From assembly GCF_013112225.1 (NCBI RefSeq), contig NZ_JABFHI010000002.1:744001-808000 (forward strand): a stretch of DNA of 64,000 nt. Reading direction: 5' to 3'. This DNA comes from Vreelandella azerica (GTDB lineage: Bacteria; Pseudomonadota; Gammaproteobacteria; Pseudomonadales; Halomonadaceae). The translations under genes were made by a program, and so were the position numbers. Within the stretch, counting starts at the first letter, position 1. Each line of letters starts with the position of its first letter. This document shows, one piece after another, positions 29,116-39,024 of this stretch. Below the pieces are notes generated by a model that had not been told where the DNA came from, did not search any database, and saw only the letters and a program-made list of their open reading frames with translations.

Positions 29116-30239
29116 ATGACACTAGCGATATATATAGTTCTTTTAGTTGTATGCATAGTGGGCGTAAAACTCAACTCTAAATCTTATTTTCTCCAGTTTA
29201 TAATCGTATGTTTGATTACTTATCTTATGGGGCGTGGCGCGCTCACAGCAGATACCTTTTATTATCATAAAGGCTATGTAGAGGCGCAAAGTTTAAGTTT
29301 TCTGGGTTTTTATGAACCTGGCTATTTATTACTTGAAAAAATTGGGAATGCGCTTGGTTTAAGTTATGTAGAGTTTCGGTTGATGGTGGTGTTTTTTGCC
29401 TGGATTGCTATCTCAGTATTCTTAAATAAAGTGCTAAGTCGAAAGGTTTTTCTTTTCTACCTTTTTTACTGTGTTTTTTTGATATTTATAGATACCGTCC
29501 AAATAAGAAGTTTTTTGGCTTTTTCTATAGTGGTTTATGCTTTGAAATTTTTGCTTTTTGAAAAGAGATTGCACGTTTATGTTTTTTTTTGTTTTATTGG
29601 CATTTACGATTCATATAAGCGCGCTTGCATATCTTATTTTTGGGGTTTTGATTTTAAAGAAAAAGGCCGCTCTCGTCTTTTTGCTTTCATTATTTTCACT
29701 AATTTCCACTTTTGCGTTATATTTAGTAGGTGGTGATCTTGTTCTGGTTGGTGATATTTTGGCCTTTTTTCTGGTGGCGCAGATAGACTTTCTAGGTACA
29801 GTGAAAGTGATGTTAACCTTGGTTTTTTGTATCCTGTTTTTTTACAATGTGTAGCTTTTTAGTTTTGTTCTTATTGAAGTTAGATTTAAAGCGTGAGAGG
29901 GCTCTAAGAATTAGCACTGGATTTGAGTCGCTCGAACTCGATTTTAGTTTGTATTTGCTGTCAGCGTTTATTATTTCTGTGCTATTGTCTTTCTTATTTT
30001 TTCCTTTATATCTAGTCGATCTTCAGTTTTTACGTCTTGCTAGGGGGCTGCTTTTATTGGCTTTAGTAGGTTTGGTTTTGGGCTATAATTGTTTTAGTAA
30101 AAATTGGAGTGTGAAATTTCGAGTCTTGGTCTTTGGCTTGTCTATAAATTTCATTTGGGCTTATTTTACGTTTGTGGTCTCAGATCACATTGATGACATA
30201 ATAATCCCATTCTTCATGCCTGAGACTATTGGAACTTGA
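29116..30239 (+). pseudogene. wzy: EpsG-like polysaccharide polymerase Wzy, frameshifted
   Basis: A very hydrophobic protein with about ten membrane segments. ALTADTFYYHKGYVEAQ and FLGFYEPGYLLLEKI fit the EpsG group of Wzy polymerases (acidic D..YY and EPG motifs). The frame is split in three by T-run changes at 29582-29590 (T9; T8 restores FVLLAFTIHISALAYL) and 29837-29843 (T7; T6 restores LFFTMCSFLVLF). Corrected length about 373 residues. It is the only Wzy candidate in the locus. GC content here is the lowest of the window, typical of foreign wzy genes. Confidence 0.7.
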
Positions 30240-30261
30240 GCCAAGGAAGGCGTCTTGACAA

Positions 30262-30432
30262 GCCATTCGTAGTCGGGACACTTGCATCGAGATCCTCGAA
30301 GAACTCCTACGCCGCAAGAAGATCCAGCAGTTCGCCGTAAGCAGTGAAAACCAGGTCAGTCAGATCTTGCTGTTCGTCGTTGAAGCAGAGTTAGAAGTTG
30401 AGATTGACGAACGGCGGCCTCAAGTTCCAAGT
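30262..30432 (+). mobile_element. IS66 tnpC N-terminal remnant
   Basis: Plus-strand codons read LEELLRRKKIQQFAVSSENQ and then [17 protein letters not shown], a decayed match to the TnpC start (RLQRIQQFAARSEKSANQ...ELEADIEAL) of the full IS66 at 34.7-37.5 kb. About 170 bases remain. Confidence 0.65.
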
Positions 30433-30439
30433 GTAACAC

Positions 30440-30600
30440 TATTGTAGCATGCTCGGGCCGGCGACAGATTTCTTGAGCACCTCGGTGTAGACTTCCAGCG
30501 GTGCGCCAGTCCAGTGTCTTGCGTGGCCTTGCATTGAGTGAGTCGGCGATTTCGTCGAGTTCTTTCTGGCTGTAGACCGACAGATCCGTGCCCTTTGAGC
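30440..30600 (-). mobile_element. IS30-family transposase, C-terminal remnant
   Basis: On the minus strand: [19 protein letters not shown], then [11 protein letters not shown], and after a one-base shift [20 protein letters not shown] to a stop. This is the conserved C-terminus of IS30 transposases. The rest of the element is absent. Confidence 0.8.
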
Positions 30601-30704
30601 CTGCCTTATTCACGGCACAGGCCTGAAAATGAAGATGGCGAATGGCATTCTCTATAAAAATCAGTATGTTCCACCAAGAGCCTGACTCAAGAGAACCATT
30701 CGTC

Positions 30705-31957
30705 ATGGGTGAAAGACTAACTCCCTGGAAACCGACCTGCAATGGCTCTGTTCATGTGCAGTTAAGTGGTGATGCCACCACCAGCGATGCGGGGTGGGCT
30801 CGTCCTCCGGGAAGCCCTTGATACGAGCGGCGTGATCGACGCCATGACGTCTCATCTGAACGATTCACGTGATCCTTTGCGTGTGAGTCACTCGTTAGCG
30901 CTTCAACTCCGTATCACCGTTCTTCAGCGTGCCATGGGGTGGAGTAACCTGACCTACACCCAGGTGCTACGCCATGATCCGCTTTGGCGGTTGGCGTGTA
31001 GCGATGCACGTGGCCTGACACCGCTAGAAACAGCACATCCCTCCCAGGCGACTCTTTCGAGGCTGATTACCTGCTTGAGCCGTCCTGACAATCTCGACAC
31101 GGTGCATGAAGGGTTATTACGATTAGCGATCTGGCGATTAAACAGCTTGCCCACCGTCACGTCCTACACAAACGATACCCCCGTGACGCTTGATATTGAT
31201 GGTCTGCCCATTGAGGTCTTTGGGCACCAGGGCGGCAGCGCCTATAACGGCTACGCCGGTACTCGCATTTACTCACCACTGATTGCTTCCATCGCTGAAA
31301 CCGGCGACATAGTGGGCGGCTTGCTTCGGGAAGGGAACGCGGGCTCGGCAGAAAATGCGGATACCTGGATCCCCCATCTTGTTCAGCGCTTGATGGAAGG
31401 CATGAACCGAGACGTGGATCAGTTCCGTGTACGCCTGGATGCGGGCTTTACCGATGGCGAAACCCTCAGCGCACTCGATGCAGGAGACATTGCCTACCTT
31501 GGCCGCTTGAAAAGCAATCAAACACTAGTTCGCAGCGCCTTATCTCAGGCGCCCGCCTGGGCGACCACCGGAAAGCCCCAGGGAGTGGTGCCATGACCTG
31601 GATTATCAGGCAGGTAGCTGGGAATCTTCACGGTGTGTGGTGTTGGTGGTGCAGGAAAATACCGATGCCTCGTCACCCAACACTTTCTTCCTGGTCACGA
31701 ACCTCAGTCGCTATCACCACCCGCCTGAGAAAGTACTGGCGATTTACCGAACGCGCGGTAAAGCGGAAGCCCATATGGGGGAACTCAAGTCGGCCCTCGA
31801 TCTCCATTTATCGTCGGCCGATCGAGGCGCTTCAACAGTCGAGGATGTCATGGCTCGAAACCAGGTTCATCTGCTGTTGAATCTCATGGCCTACCAGGTT
31901 CTGCATGGTATTCGTTGCTTGATGGAACGGCATACCGGGCAGCCGTTATCACGGTGA
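30705..31957 (+). pseudogene. IS1380-family transposase, frameshifted
   Basis: ATG 30705 starts [20 protein letters not shown] and runs to SDAG, where a missing base in G4 (30791-30794) breaks the frame. It then continues GLVLREALDTSGVIDAM. Catalytic stretches TLDIDGLPIEVFGHQ, VRLDAGFTDGETL and, after a second break at C4 31576-31579, FFLVTNLSRYHHPPEKVLAIYRTRGKAE follow. Corrected length about 417 residues, typical of IS1380. Ends not mapped. Confidence 0.85.
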
Positions 31958-32158
31958 ACGCCCGTCAGATCCGAATACGCCTGGTCTGCTGATAAATGGT
32001 GGCCTTGCTTGCCTGCGACTCGACGAACAAGCGCCTGCCTGATCTCAGTGGCAGCAGTGTTGGAACGTTATCATCGGTGAACGTCTTTTATTGCTTTATG
32101 GCTCTTCGTCATCTTATTCATGGCACAAAGCATGAATCAAAGCTTATGTGATTTGGCT
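31958..32158. other. Intergenic between IS1380 and ISL3 transposase genes
   Basis: 201 bases of probable IS flanks. Bases 32114-32143 repeat the imperfect palindrome ATTCATG-N8-CATGAAT that also occurs twice in the MITE at 35303-35545. GGCTCTTCGTCA at 32099 resembles ISL3-type ends. No gene. Confidence 0.5.
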
Positions 32159-33415
32159 TCATCTGGATTTGGCCTGATCAAGCAGGCGGCCCACCGGACT
32201 TCCAAGCAGATAAATCATAGCAATGAAATTAGTTTCATTTCGGTAGCCCCGTGCACGTGAACGAGCCGCTTGAAACAGACCGTTCATTCCTTCTAGTCGC
32301 GCGTTTGTCAGCCCCGAGTGCCAGCGCCTGACGACCGCTTTAGCGTGTCGCTCAAGTGTCTCCAGCGCTTTCCCCATCGGCTTCAGTAGAGGCTTCTCAG
32401 AAACTGCTGCTTTCATGATTTTTAGGTAGTTCGTGATCCGCCAACGCGCTGCCCTGGGCGTTGACGCTTTCTGGATCCAGGTTAACTTTTCCTTGATCAC
32501 CCAAGCATCGGCCGTGGCGCTCTGATCGGCAACCAGCTCCTGAAGTGCCGATATCTGTTTAAGTGTATAGTGCTCATTTTCCAGGCTCTTCAACAGTGCC
32601 CAGCGCAGCGACTTGGGGTGTTTCTGCTCGCGGCGTTCTTTCTTGCGCACCTCGTCCAGCCGCTTGGTGAAGGTCTGTACGATATGGAACCAGTCGACCG
32701 TTACCTCCGCCTTGGGAAGAAACTCGGTGACGCCACTAAGGAAAGCGGGTGACATGTCACAGACAACCTCGACCACATTGTCCGCATCGCCACCATGAGC
32801 CGCCAGGAAGGCACTGAACGCCTTGAGGGTGTCCTTGCCGCAGCCTGGAACAGCGAAAATCACCGGTTCCTGCTTGCGCTGCATATCGAGGAACACGGTG
32901 ACGTAACGATGCCCGCGTCGGGACGCGGTTTCGTCCACGCCAACCATGGTCACATTGGACAGATCCAGCTCTCCCAGCATGCGGTTTACGTAGTGATGCA
33001 CGATGCGCCATAGTCGTTTATCGGAAATCTCCAACTGCCGGGAGACAGCCAGCACTGGCATCTCCTTGACGAGCGACATGGCCGCCTGCTCGAACAACAG
33101 GGTAAAGTCACTGCCGGGCCGCGCCCAGGGCACCTTTATGCGTTTGACGCCATGTTCAGGACACTTTGTACGAGGGACACGAGCATGCAAGTAACAATGG
33201 TGCTGAAAGAAGTTCAGATGTCGCCAGGTTTTGTCAGCAAAGTCGTGGGCTTGGCAGGCCTTGCCGCACTCTGGACAGGGATAGAGGCTGCCACGCTCCG
33301 CCTCGACATACAGCTCTAAGCGGTGAGGCGACACAGCGGTATCCAGATGCTGATCCTTGAGAATCCAGGGCGCTTCCAGGCCAAGGCCGAGTGTTAAAAT
33401 CTGGGTGCCGTCCAT
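32159..33415 (-). CDS. ISL3-family transposase
   Basis: 418 residues, complete. An N-terminal zinc ribbon (PCPECGKACQAHDFADKTWRHL, then CYLHARVPRTKCPEHG), a helix-turn-helix, then the DDE core MVGVDETASRRGHRYVT, VVCDMSPAFLSGV, VDWFHIVQTF and the C-terminal LTNARLEGMNGLFQAARSRA are all ISL3 hallmarks. It appears to have inserted into an ISAs1 transposase gene, whose remaining 3' part begins about 40 bases from its start codon. Confidence 0.93.
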   Translation of the reverse strand: MDGTQILTLGLGLEAPWILKDQHLDTAVSPHRLELYVEAERGSLYPCPECGKACQAHDFADKTWRHLNFFQHHCYLHARVPRTKCPEHGVKRIKVPWARPGSDFTLLFEQAAMSLVKEMPVLAVSRQLEISDKRLWRIVHHYVNRMLGELDLSNVTMVGVDETASRRGHRYVTVFLDMQRKQEPVIFAVPGCGKDTLKAFSAFLAAHGGDADNVVEVVCDMSPAFLSGVTEFLPKAEVTVDWFHIVQTFTKRLDEVRKKERREQKHPKSLRWALLKSLENEHYTLKQISALQELVADQSATADAWVIKEKLTWIQKASTPRAARWRITNYLKIMKAAVSEKPLLKPMGKALETLERHAKAVVRRWHSGLTNARLEGMNGLFQAARSRARGYRNETNFIAMIYLLGSPVGRLLDQAKSR

Positions 33416-33455
33416 GTCGTACCTCCTGCTAATATGGAGGCAATATTCTGGCTTA

Positions 33456-34494
33456 TGTGCAGTGATTTGTGGCTCCGAGGGATGGGACGAAATAGAAGAT
33501 TTTTGCCACTCAAAGCTTGATTTTCTCAGACAATACGGTGATTTTAGCGGCGGTATTCCCAGTCAAGATACGTTGGCGCGTGTCATGGCACTGATCAATG
33601 CAGAACAGCTTCAGACAGCCTTTGCCGAATGGATGAAAGCCTGCCACGACGTAACTCAGGGTGCAGTGGTGGCCATTGACGGTAAGACACTGCGGGGCTC
33701 CTATTGCCGAGGAAAGCAGAAGGGCGCGATCCATATGGTGAGTGCTTTCAGCGCGGCTAATGGCGTTGTGTTAGGGCAAGTGAAAACGGCACAGAAATCT
33801 AATGAGATTGCCGCGATACCCGAGCTGCTCAAGCTCCTAAATCTACAAGGCTGCCTGGTGACGATTGACGCGATGGGTTGCCAGAAAAAGTAGCTGCAAA
33901 AGTGCTCCACAAAGGGGCTGATTACCTGCTTGCTGTCAAAGATAACCAGCCCAAATTGATGCAAGCCTTCGAACAGGCATTTCCAATGAATGAGCTGATT
34001 AGTTTTGAAGGTGATGCTTATGTGACCGATGAGAAAAATCGGGGACGTCAGTAAACGCGTTATCACTTTGCCAGTGAATTCACTCAAGAGTTTCAAGATC
34101 TTAGCTACGAGTGGCCGGGGTTGAAAACAGTGGGTGTGGTGATGTCATTTCGTACTGAAGCCGGTCAGGCGCCAGAAGAGCCAACGTTGCGCTACTACAT
34201 TAGTTCAGCAGAATTGAGTGCTAAAGAACTGGCTGAAGCGGCCCGCCAGCATTGGTTCGTGGAAAATAAGTTGCACTGGTCACTGGATTTCGCCCTACGA
34301 GAAGATGCTTGCAAAATCCATCGAGGTTATGCGGCTGAGAACCTTGCCAGGGTTCGTCACATTGCCTTGAATTACCTCAAGGGGGAGACAAGTTTTAAAG
34401 GTGGTATACGCCGAAAGCAGAAAAAAGCAGCATTGGATGAAAGCTATTTAGCGACGATATTGGCTGGTTGAAATCTTTCATGCGTTTGCCCTGT
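33456..34494 (+). mobile_element. ISAs1-family element, 5' truncated and frameshifted
   Basis: The transposase enters at LCAVICGSEGWDEIEDF, with its N-terminus removed at the ISL3 junction. It continues SGGIPSQDTLARV, VVAIDGKTLRGSY, and GCLVTIDAMGCQKK; there a missing A in the run 33885-33889 breaks the frame, which resumes VAAKVLHKGADYLLAVKDNQP. A stop (CAGTAA at 34050-34055) replaces the Glu expected after RGRQ. The tail ENKLHWSLDFALREDACKIH leads to TGA 34471 and the right end TGCGTTTGCCCTG ends at 34494. Confidence 0.88.
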
Positions 34495-34746
34495 TTTTGG
34501 AGGCCCTTCCACACCGCGATTGCGTGGCACTTTGATTGATGGCAAACAGGTCGAACCGGCACTAGGAAACCCCTTTAAGGGTGAGAGCCTTGAGCTCGTG
34601 TAAGCGATTGGAAACTAGTGCGCGGATAGCCCATCAGGGTTCGATGTCTGTTAAACAGCATCATTAACGAGACCAAATACACGTAGGCAGTCGTACCTTT
34701 ATGCCATTGAACAAAGTGCTGGCAATAGAGGAGGAGTCCATACACA
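34495..34746. other. Remnant DNA left of IS66
   Basis: 252 bases. A plus frame reads STPRLRGTLIDGKQVEPALG then NPFKGESLELV to TAA at about 34601-34603, the end of an unrecognised gene. The part next to IS66 reads RTFMPLNKVLAIEEESIH and, across the insertion, joins KGLLKGSQALSHAIHWSDWR at 37466 and on, so IS66 split a transposase-like gene. Confidence 0.45.
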
Positions 34747-34827
34747 GTAAGCGCCCTTAAACCGGCATCTACCACTCTCGCTTTTACCCCCTCACACTGA
34801 TGCCATCAGATTTTTTGAGGTGGTGTC

Positions 34828-35148
34828 ATGACGCATCAAGAGCGTGAGCAATATTGGCAGCAACAAGTAACCGAATGGCAAGCCTCTGGCTTGTCCGGCA
34901 TGGCGTTTTGCAAGCAACAAGCGCTAACGTACCATCAGTTTTCTTACTGGCGTCAAAAGCTCTTGGCCAGCGCATCGGCAACAAAAGAACCAGCCGCCGG
35001 TTTTGCCACCGTTGCGTATCCCAATACCGGCACCGCAAAAGAAATAGATTCCACGGGGCTTGCGGTATCACTGCCCGGCGGTATCACGATCACGGGCTTG
35101 CACGCGGGCAACGTGGCGTTACTGGGCGATATCCTGAGGCAACTGTGA
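34828..35148 (+). CDS. tnpA: IS66 accessory protein TnpA
   Basis: 106-residue IS66 TnpA-type protein with a helix-turn-helix N-terminus (YWQQQVTEWQASGLSGMAFC, YHQFSYWRQKL) and the closing VSLPGGITITG, DILRQL. Needed with TnpB and TnpC for IS66 movement. Its stop overlaps the GTG start of tnpB (GTGA). Confidence 0.88.
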   Translation: MTHQEREQYWQQQVTEWQASGLSGMAFCKQQALTYHQFSYWRQKLLASASATKEPAAGFATVAYPNTGTAKEIDSTGLAVSLPGGITITGLHAGNVALLGDILRQL

Positions 35149-35764
35149 AGCGGCCGCGCTATTTACGCCCCGCGTGGGAAATGCCCGAGATCTACCTGTA
35201 CCGCGCACCGGTCGATTTTCGCAAGCAAGCCAACGGCCTGGCGTTACTGGTGGAGCAAGAACTGGGACACAACCCCTTTAGCGGGGCGCTGTATGCCTTT
35301 ACCCTGCCTTATTCATGGCACAAAGCATGAATCAAAGCATACCAGAGAAAAATCATAGGCTTACATAATTCATGGCACAAAGCATGAATCAAAGCATACC
35401 AGAGAAAAATCATAGGCTTACATACAGTAAGCGTCTAAGGCTGGACTCACCCAGTGGGTGAATCGAATAAAACGCCTATAAGTAGCATAAGACATTGATT
35501 TTATAGTTTTATTTTTTGACTGTGATTTTCGATGAATAAGGCAGGTTTACTAACCGGCAGCGAAATAAAATCAAGTGCCTGATGTGGGAAGACAATGGCT
35601 TCGTGCTCTACTACAAGGCGCTGGCCGAGGAGCGCTTCAAGTGGCCCGGCCCCTCGGATGACGTTATGGCGTTGACTGGCGAGCAGATCAACTGGCTGTT
35701 GGATGGCTACGATATCACCCTGATGCGCGGCCATAAAACACTGCATTACGACAGCGGCGGATAG
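35145..35764 (+). pseudogene. tnpB: IS66 TnpB (Orf2), split by a MITE
   Basis: GTG 35145 starts a protein with IYLYRAPVDFRKQANGLALL and ends at GALYAFT, where a 243-bp insertion intervenes. It resumes NRQRNKIKCLMWEDNGFVLYY and finishes TLHYDSGG at TAG 35762-35764. Removing the insert and one copy of TTTAC restores one frame of about 123 codons, so the gene was intact before the MITE arrived. Confidence 0.92.
35303..35545. mobile_element. 243-bp MITE with 57-bp internal tandem repeat
   Basis: Inside IS66 tnpB. Terminal inverted repeats CCTGCCTTATTCAT (35303-35316) and ATGAATAAGGCAGG (35532-35545), flanked by the direct repeat TTTAC (35298-35302, 35546-35550). Bases 35311-35367 are repeated at once as 35368-35424, unit 57 bp. 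No coding capacity. The parent transposon is not identified; the start of the unit also occurs at 32114-32143 next to the ISL3 gene. Confidence 0.9.
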
Positions 35765-35820
35765 GCCATAAAGCTCTTATTTTCAGTGCTTTAACACATC
35801 GAATCTGGTATCATTGGCCC

Positions 35821-37415
35821 ATGAAAAAGCACCCCGAAGTCTCCTCCCAACTGCCTGATCTCAGTGGCCTCTCCGCCGCTGAGGTAGTGGCTCTTGTGGC
35901 GGGGCTTCAGCAACAGGTGACGGCTCAACAGACGGCGTTACAGCAGCGTAATCTCTATATTCAATTGCTCGAAGAGAAGCTGCGCTTGCAGCGCATTCAG
36001 CAGTTCGCCGCGCGCAGTGAAAAGTCTGCGAACCAGGCTCATCTGTTCGATGAGACGGAGTTGGAAGCTGACATCGAGGCGCTACGCGATCAGTTACCCG
36101 ATGATGTCGAAGAGCAAGACGCGCCGCGTCCCTCACGTCAGAGTCGCCAACGTGGCTTCTCCGACACTCTGGTCCGTGAGCGTATTGAGCTTACGCTCAG
36201 CGAAGAAGAAAAAGTCGGGGCGACCAAGACCTTCTTCGCCAAGGTAAAAGAAGAGCTTCAGTTCATCCCCGCGCAGCTGAAAGTCCTCGAATACTGGCAG
36301 GAAAAAGCGGTGTTCCCTCTTGAGGGCAACGACCATCTCCTCACTGCGGAGCGTCCGGTTCATCCGCTAGGCAAGTGCACGGCGTCGACGTCACTGCTAG
36401 CGTACGTGATCACCTCCAAGTACGCCGACGGTTTGCCGCTGTACCGCTTGGAAGGCATGTTCAAGCGGTTAGGCCACGCCGTTAGCCGCACGCAGATGGC
36501 CAACTGGATCATCCGCCTGAATGACGTCTTCACGCCCTTGATCACGCTGATGCGCGAAGTGCAAAACAGCAGCGCGTATCTCCAAGCCGATGAAACGCGG
36601 TTGCAAGTGCTCAAGGAAGACGGCAAGACCGATCAGTCAGATAAATGGATGTGGGTCACCCGAGGTGGCCCACCGGATCAACCGTCGGTGCTCTTTGCCT
36701 ACGACCCGTCCCGCGGCGGCAGCGTGCCGGTGCGCCTACTCGACGACTTTTCAGGGATCCTGCAGGCCGATGGCTACGCCGGTTACGGCCAGGTATGCCG
36801 TGCCAACGGCATTACCCGCATTGGCTGCTGGGACCATGCGCGACGCAAGTTCGTGGAGGCGTCTAAGGCAGCCAAGGTCAACGCGAAAGGCAAGAGCGCC
36901 ACGCCGGCCAAGGCCGAGGTAGGGCTTAGCCATATCAACAAACTCTACGCCATCGAACGGAAGATCAAGGATCTCAGCGAAGCGGAACGCTACTGTGTCC
37001 GCCATGAGCTGAGCCTTCCGCGTCTTGAGGCCTTCAAGGCTTGGCTAGAGGCTAATGTTACCCGCGTCATGAAAGGCAGCCTGACGCGTCAGGCGATGGA
37101 ATATACGCTGAACCAATGGGACTTCCTCATCGGCTACTGTGCCCGCGGCGACCTGAACATCAGTAACGTTCTGGCAGAAAACGCCATCCGTCCGTTTGCC
37201 GTTGGTCGAAGAGCTTGGCTGTTCGCGGATACCTCCCGCGGAGCGCACGCCAGTGCCACCTGTTACTCGCTTATCGAAACGGCAAAAGCCAATAGCTTGG
37301 AGCCTGCTGCCTATATCCATCATGTGCTGGAGCACATCGCCACCGCTGATACGTTGGAGGCACTGGAAACACTGCTGCCCTGGAACGTGAACTTGGCGCC
37401 TGTCGAAAAAAGTGA
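35821..37415 (+). pseudogene. tnpC: IS66 transposase TnpC, 3' frameshift
   Basis: DDE transposase of about 531 residues. An N-terminal leucine-rich coiled coil (VVALVAGLQQQVTAQQTALQ), LRLQRIQQFAARSEKSANQ, then the core TQMANWIIRLNDVF, YLQADETRLQVL, GYAGYG, GCWDHARRKFVEA and NVLAENAIRPFAVGRR. The written frame runs on past the IS end to 37731, which is an artefact: one more A in the run 37406-37411 gives PVEKK and a stop at 37413-37415, the usual end, inside the element. Confidence 0.9.
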
Positions 37416-37466
37416 AAGAACACCGTTAAATCAAGTGTGTCGATTTAAGGGCGCTTACCATACACA

Positions 37467-37801
37467 AAGGGCTATTGAAGGGCTCTCAAGCCTTGTCCCA
37501 TGCCATTCATTGGTCAGACTGGCGACGAAAGCACCAGTACAAAGCGTGGCAATACCACTGTCAGAAGCAGCATCTCCAGCTGAAATTATCTGCACGATCA
37601 GCTCAATAGCTACGGCTGTAGTACTAGGCATATTGTTTGTTTGGCGATTAACAACATGCCGACTCATGCAGGCTCCTTCAACATTACCTGCTAATTTTAT
37701 TGAAATATTTGTGGGGATCCCTCAGGGCTAAATATGGTTAGGTACACGGGTCGTTTTAGTGACGGTTACGTTACTTTTCTATAAGCATTACTGGTGAATA
37801 A
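37467..37801. other. Remnant of a split transposase, and leader of next gene
   Basis: After the IS66 duplication a frame reads GSQALSHAIHWSDWRRKHQY then KAWQYHCQKQHLQLKLSA to TAG near 37612, like the C-terminus of DDE transposases with a WSxWRR..HQ tail. The rest (37613-37801) is AT-rich with no gene. The glycosyltransferase begins at 37802. Confidence 0.5.
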
Positions 37802-38977
37802 ATGAAAGTCCTTTTATACCTACCCACCCCTGGTGGTTTGACCGGTGCGCCAAGAAGGCTGTTAAACTTGGCTAAGGTTCTGCGTGAGCACGGTTTTGGT
37901 GTTTGTATTGCCTGCGATGCAGAATCTGAGCTATCTCTCGCAGCAAAAGAACTGGCGTTTGAGGTGCAGGAAATTTCGCCGATTGGTGTTTTGAAGCGCC
38001 GTGGCAGTGCTTTATTTGGTGGTGGACTATTTTTCAGGCTGCTTACGGCGTTTTCTTTACTACTGCAAAATCTGGTTTTCTGTTGGAGGGTGAGGTCCTC
38101 TCACGCTGATGTTGTTTGGATACGGGCCAGTAAAGGTATCGCTTTTGCTGGCTTTGGCGCGATGCTCTCCAGGCGGCCTTTAATTTGGGATGTGGATTAC
38201 GAGCTTCCGTCTCAAGGGCTGGTTCGGTGGCTGCATCGTTTCGGGTTGTGGGCATCCAAGGCGGTAGTGTTTCAATACCGTGCAGCTCCAGACGGAATTT
38301 TCGGGCAAAAGTTGGCTCACCATTACCGATATAAGTTTCATTCAATAATTCCCGGAATCAACCTTTTGGCACTTGCCTCGCCATATAAAATGCGAAAAAA
38401 ACGCTGTAAAAGTGAAGATGATAACTTTGTTATTTTGCAGGTGGGAACAGTCTGTGATCGTAAAAATCAAATGTTTCTGCTGGATGCCTTGAAGCAACTT
38501 CCATTTGAAGACCTTTCTCGCAAAGTGCGAGTGCTATTGGCTGGTGGCCTTTCCGACCAAGCCTATGTGGAGCAGGTTAAATCTAGTATTCAGGAAACGG
38601 GGCTTGGGTCGGTGGTAGAACTGTGTGGCTGGCGCACGGATGTTCATGCTCTGATGGCGGAGGCAGACCTTCTGGTTATGCCCTCAAAGGACGAAGGTGT
38701 GCCGAACACAGTACAGGAAGCCATGTACCTCGGCTTGCCGGTGTTGGTGAGCGACAATGGTGGAATGCCGGAAATTGTTGTAGATGGAGAAACGGGATGG
38801 GTCCTACCGTTGAATTCATCATGTAATTGGGCTAAACAGATTAGGTACTGTATGGAGAGGCCCCAAAGTTGCACTAAAATTGGCGTTGCTGCATCGACCT
38901 ACGCAGAGAAATATTTCTCAACTAGGAGCTGGGGCCACGCATACTCTCAGATTATTGTTGAATCTAATGCTGGTTAA
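37802..38977 (+). CDS. Glycosyltransferase family 4
   Basis: 391 residues, complete, GT-B fold. The N-terminal MKVLLYLPTPGGLTGAPRRL is the acceptor-side Rossmann start; VGTVCDRKNQMFLLDAL and MPSKDEGVPNTVQEAMYLGLPV (near 295-315) hold the donor-binding EX7E-type motif. It would add a sugar to the lipid-linked repeat unit. It survives intact between IS66 and IS5 and is AT-richer than the chromosome backbone. Confidence 0.87.
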   Translation: MKVLLYLPTPGGLTGAPRRLLNLAKVLREHGFGVCIACDAESELSLAAKELAFEVQEISPIGVLKRRGSALFGGGLFFRLLTAFSLLLQNLVFCWRVRSSHADVVWIRASKGIAFAGFGAMLSRRPLIWDVDYELPSQGLVRWLHRFGLWASKAVVFQYRAAPDGIFGQKLAHHYRYKFHSIIPGINLLALASPYKMRKKRCKSEDDNFVILQVGTVCDRKNQMFLLDALKQLPFEDLSRKVRVLLAGGLSDQAYVEQVKSSIQETGLGSVVELCGWRTDVHALMAEADLLVMPSKDEGVPNTVQEAMYLGLPVLVSDNGGMPEIVVDGETGWVLPLNSSCNWAKQIRYCMERPQSCTKIGVAASTYAEKYFSTRSWGHAYSQIIVESNAG

Positions 38978-39024
38978 TAAATGATTTTTCCAGCCCTCAA
39001 TTCCCATTAAAACCTGAATGTTAG

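Larger units (their letters stand above)
34747..37458 (+). mobile_element. IS66-family insertion sequence with 8-bp target duplication
   Basis: The left end starts GTAAGCGCCCTTAAA and the right end finishes TTTAAGGGCGCTTAC, an inverted repeat. Both sides carry the direct repeat CATACACA (34739-34746 and 37459-37466), the 8-bp duplication typical of IS66. The element is 2712 bp including a 243-bp MITE plus one 5-bp duplication inside tnpB. Gene order is tnpA, tnpB, tnpC. Confidence 0.95.

Noticed and set aside
32142-33463. GCTTATGTG on both sides of the ISL3 gene as target duplication
   Set aside because: The 9-mer is present at 32142-32150 and 33455-33463, but the supposed element ends inside it do not form a clean inverted repeat, so the borders stay undefined.
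35821-37731. A 636-residue TnpC reading past the IS66 right end
   Set aside because: The element ends at 37458 with a clear inverted repeat and target duplication, and one more A at 37406-37411 gives the normal PVEKK stop. The last 100 or so codons are flank DNA.
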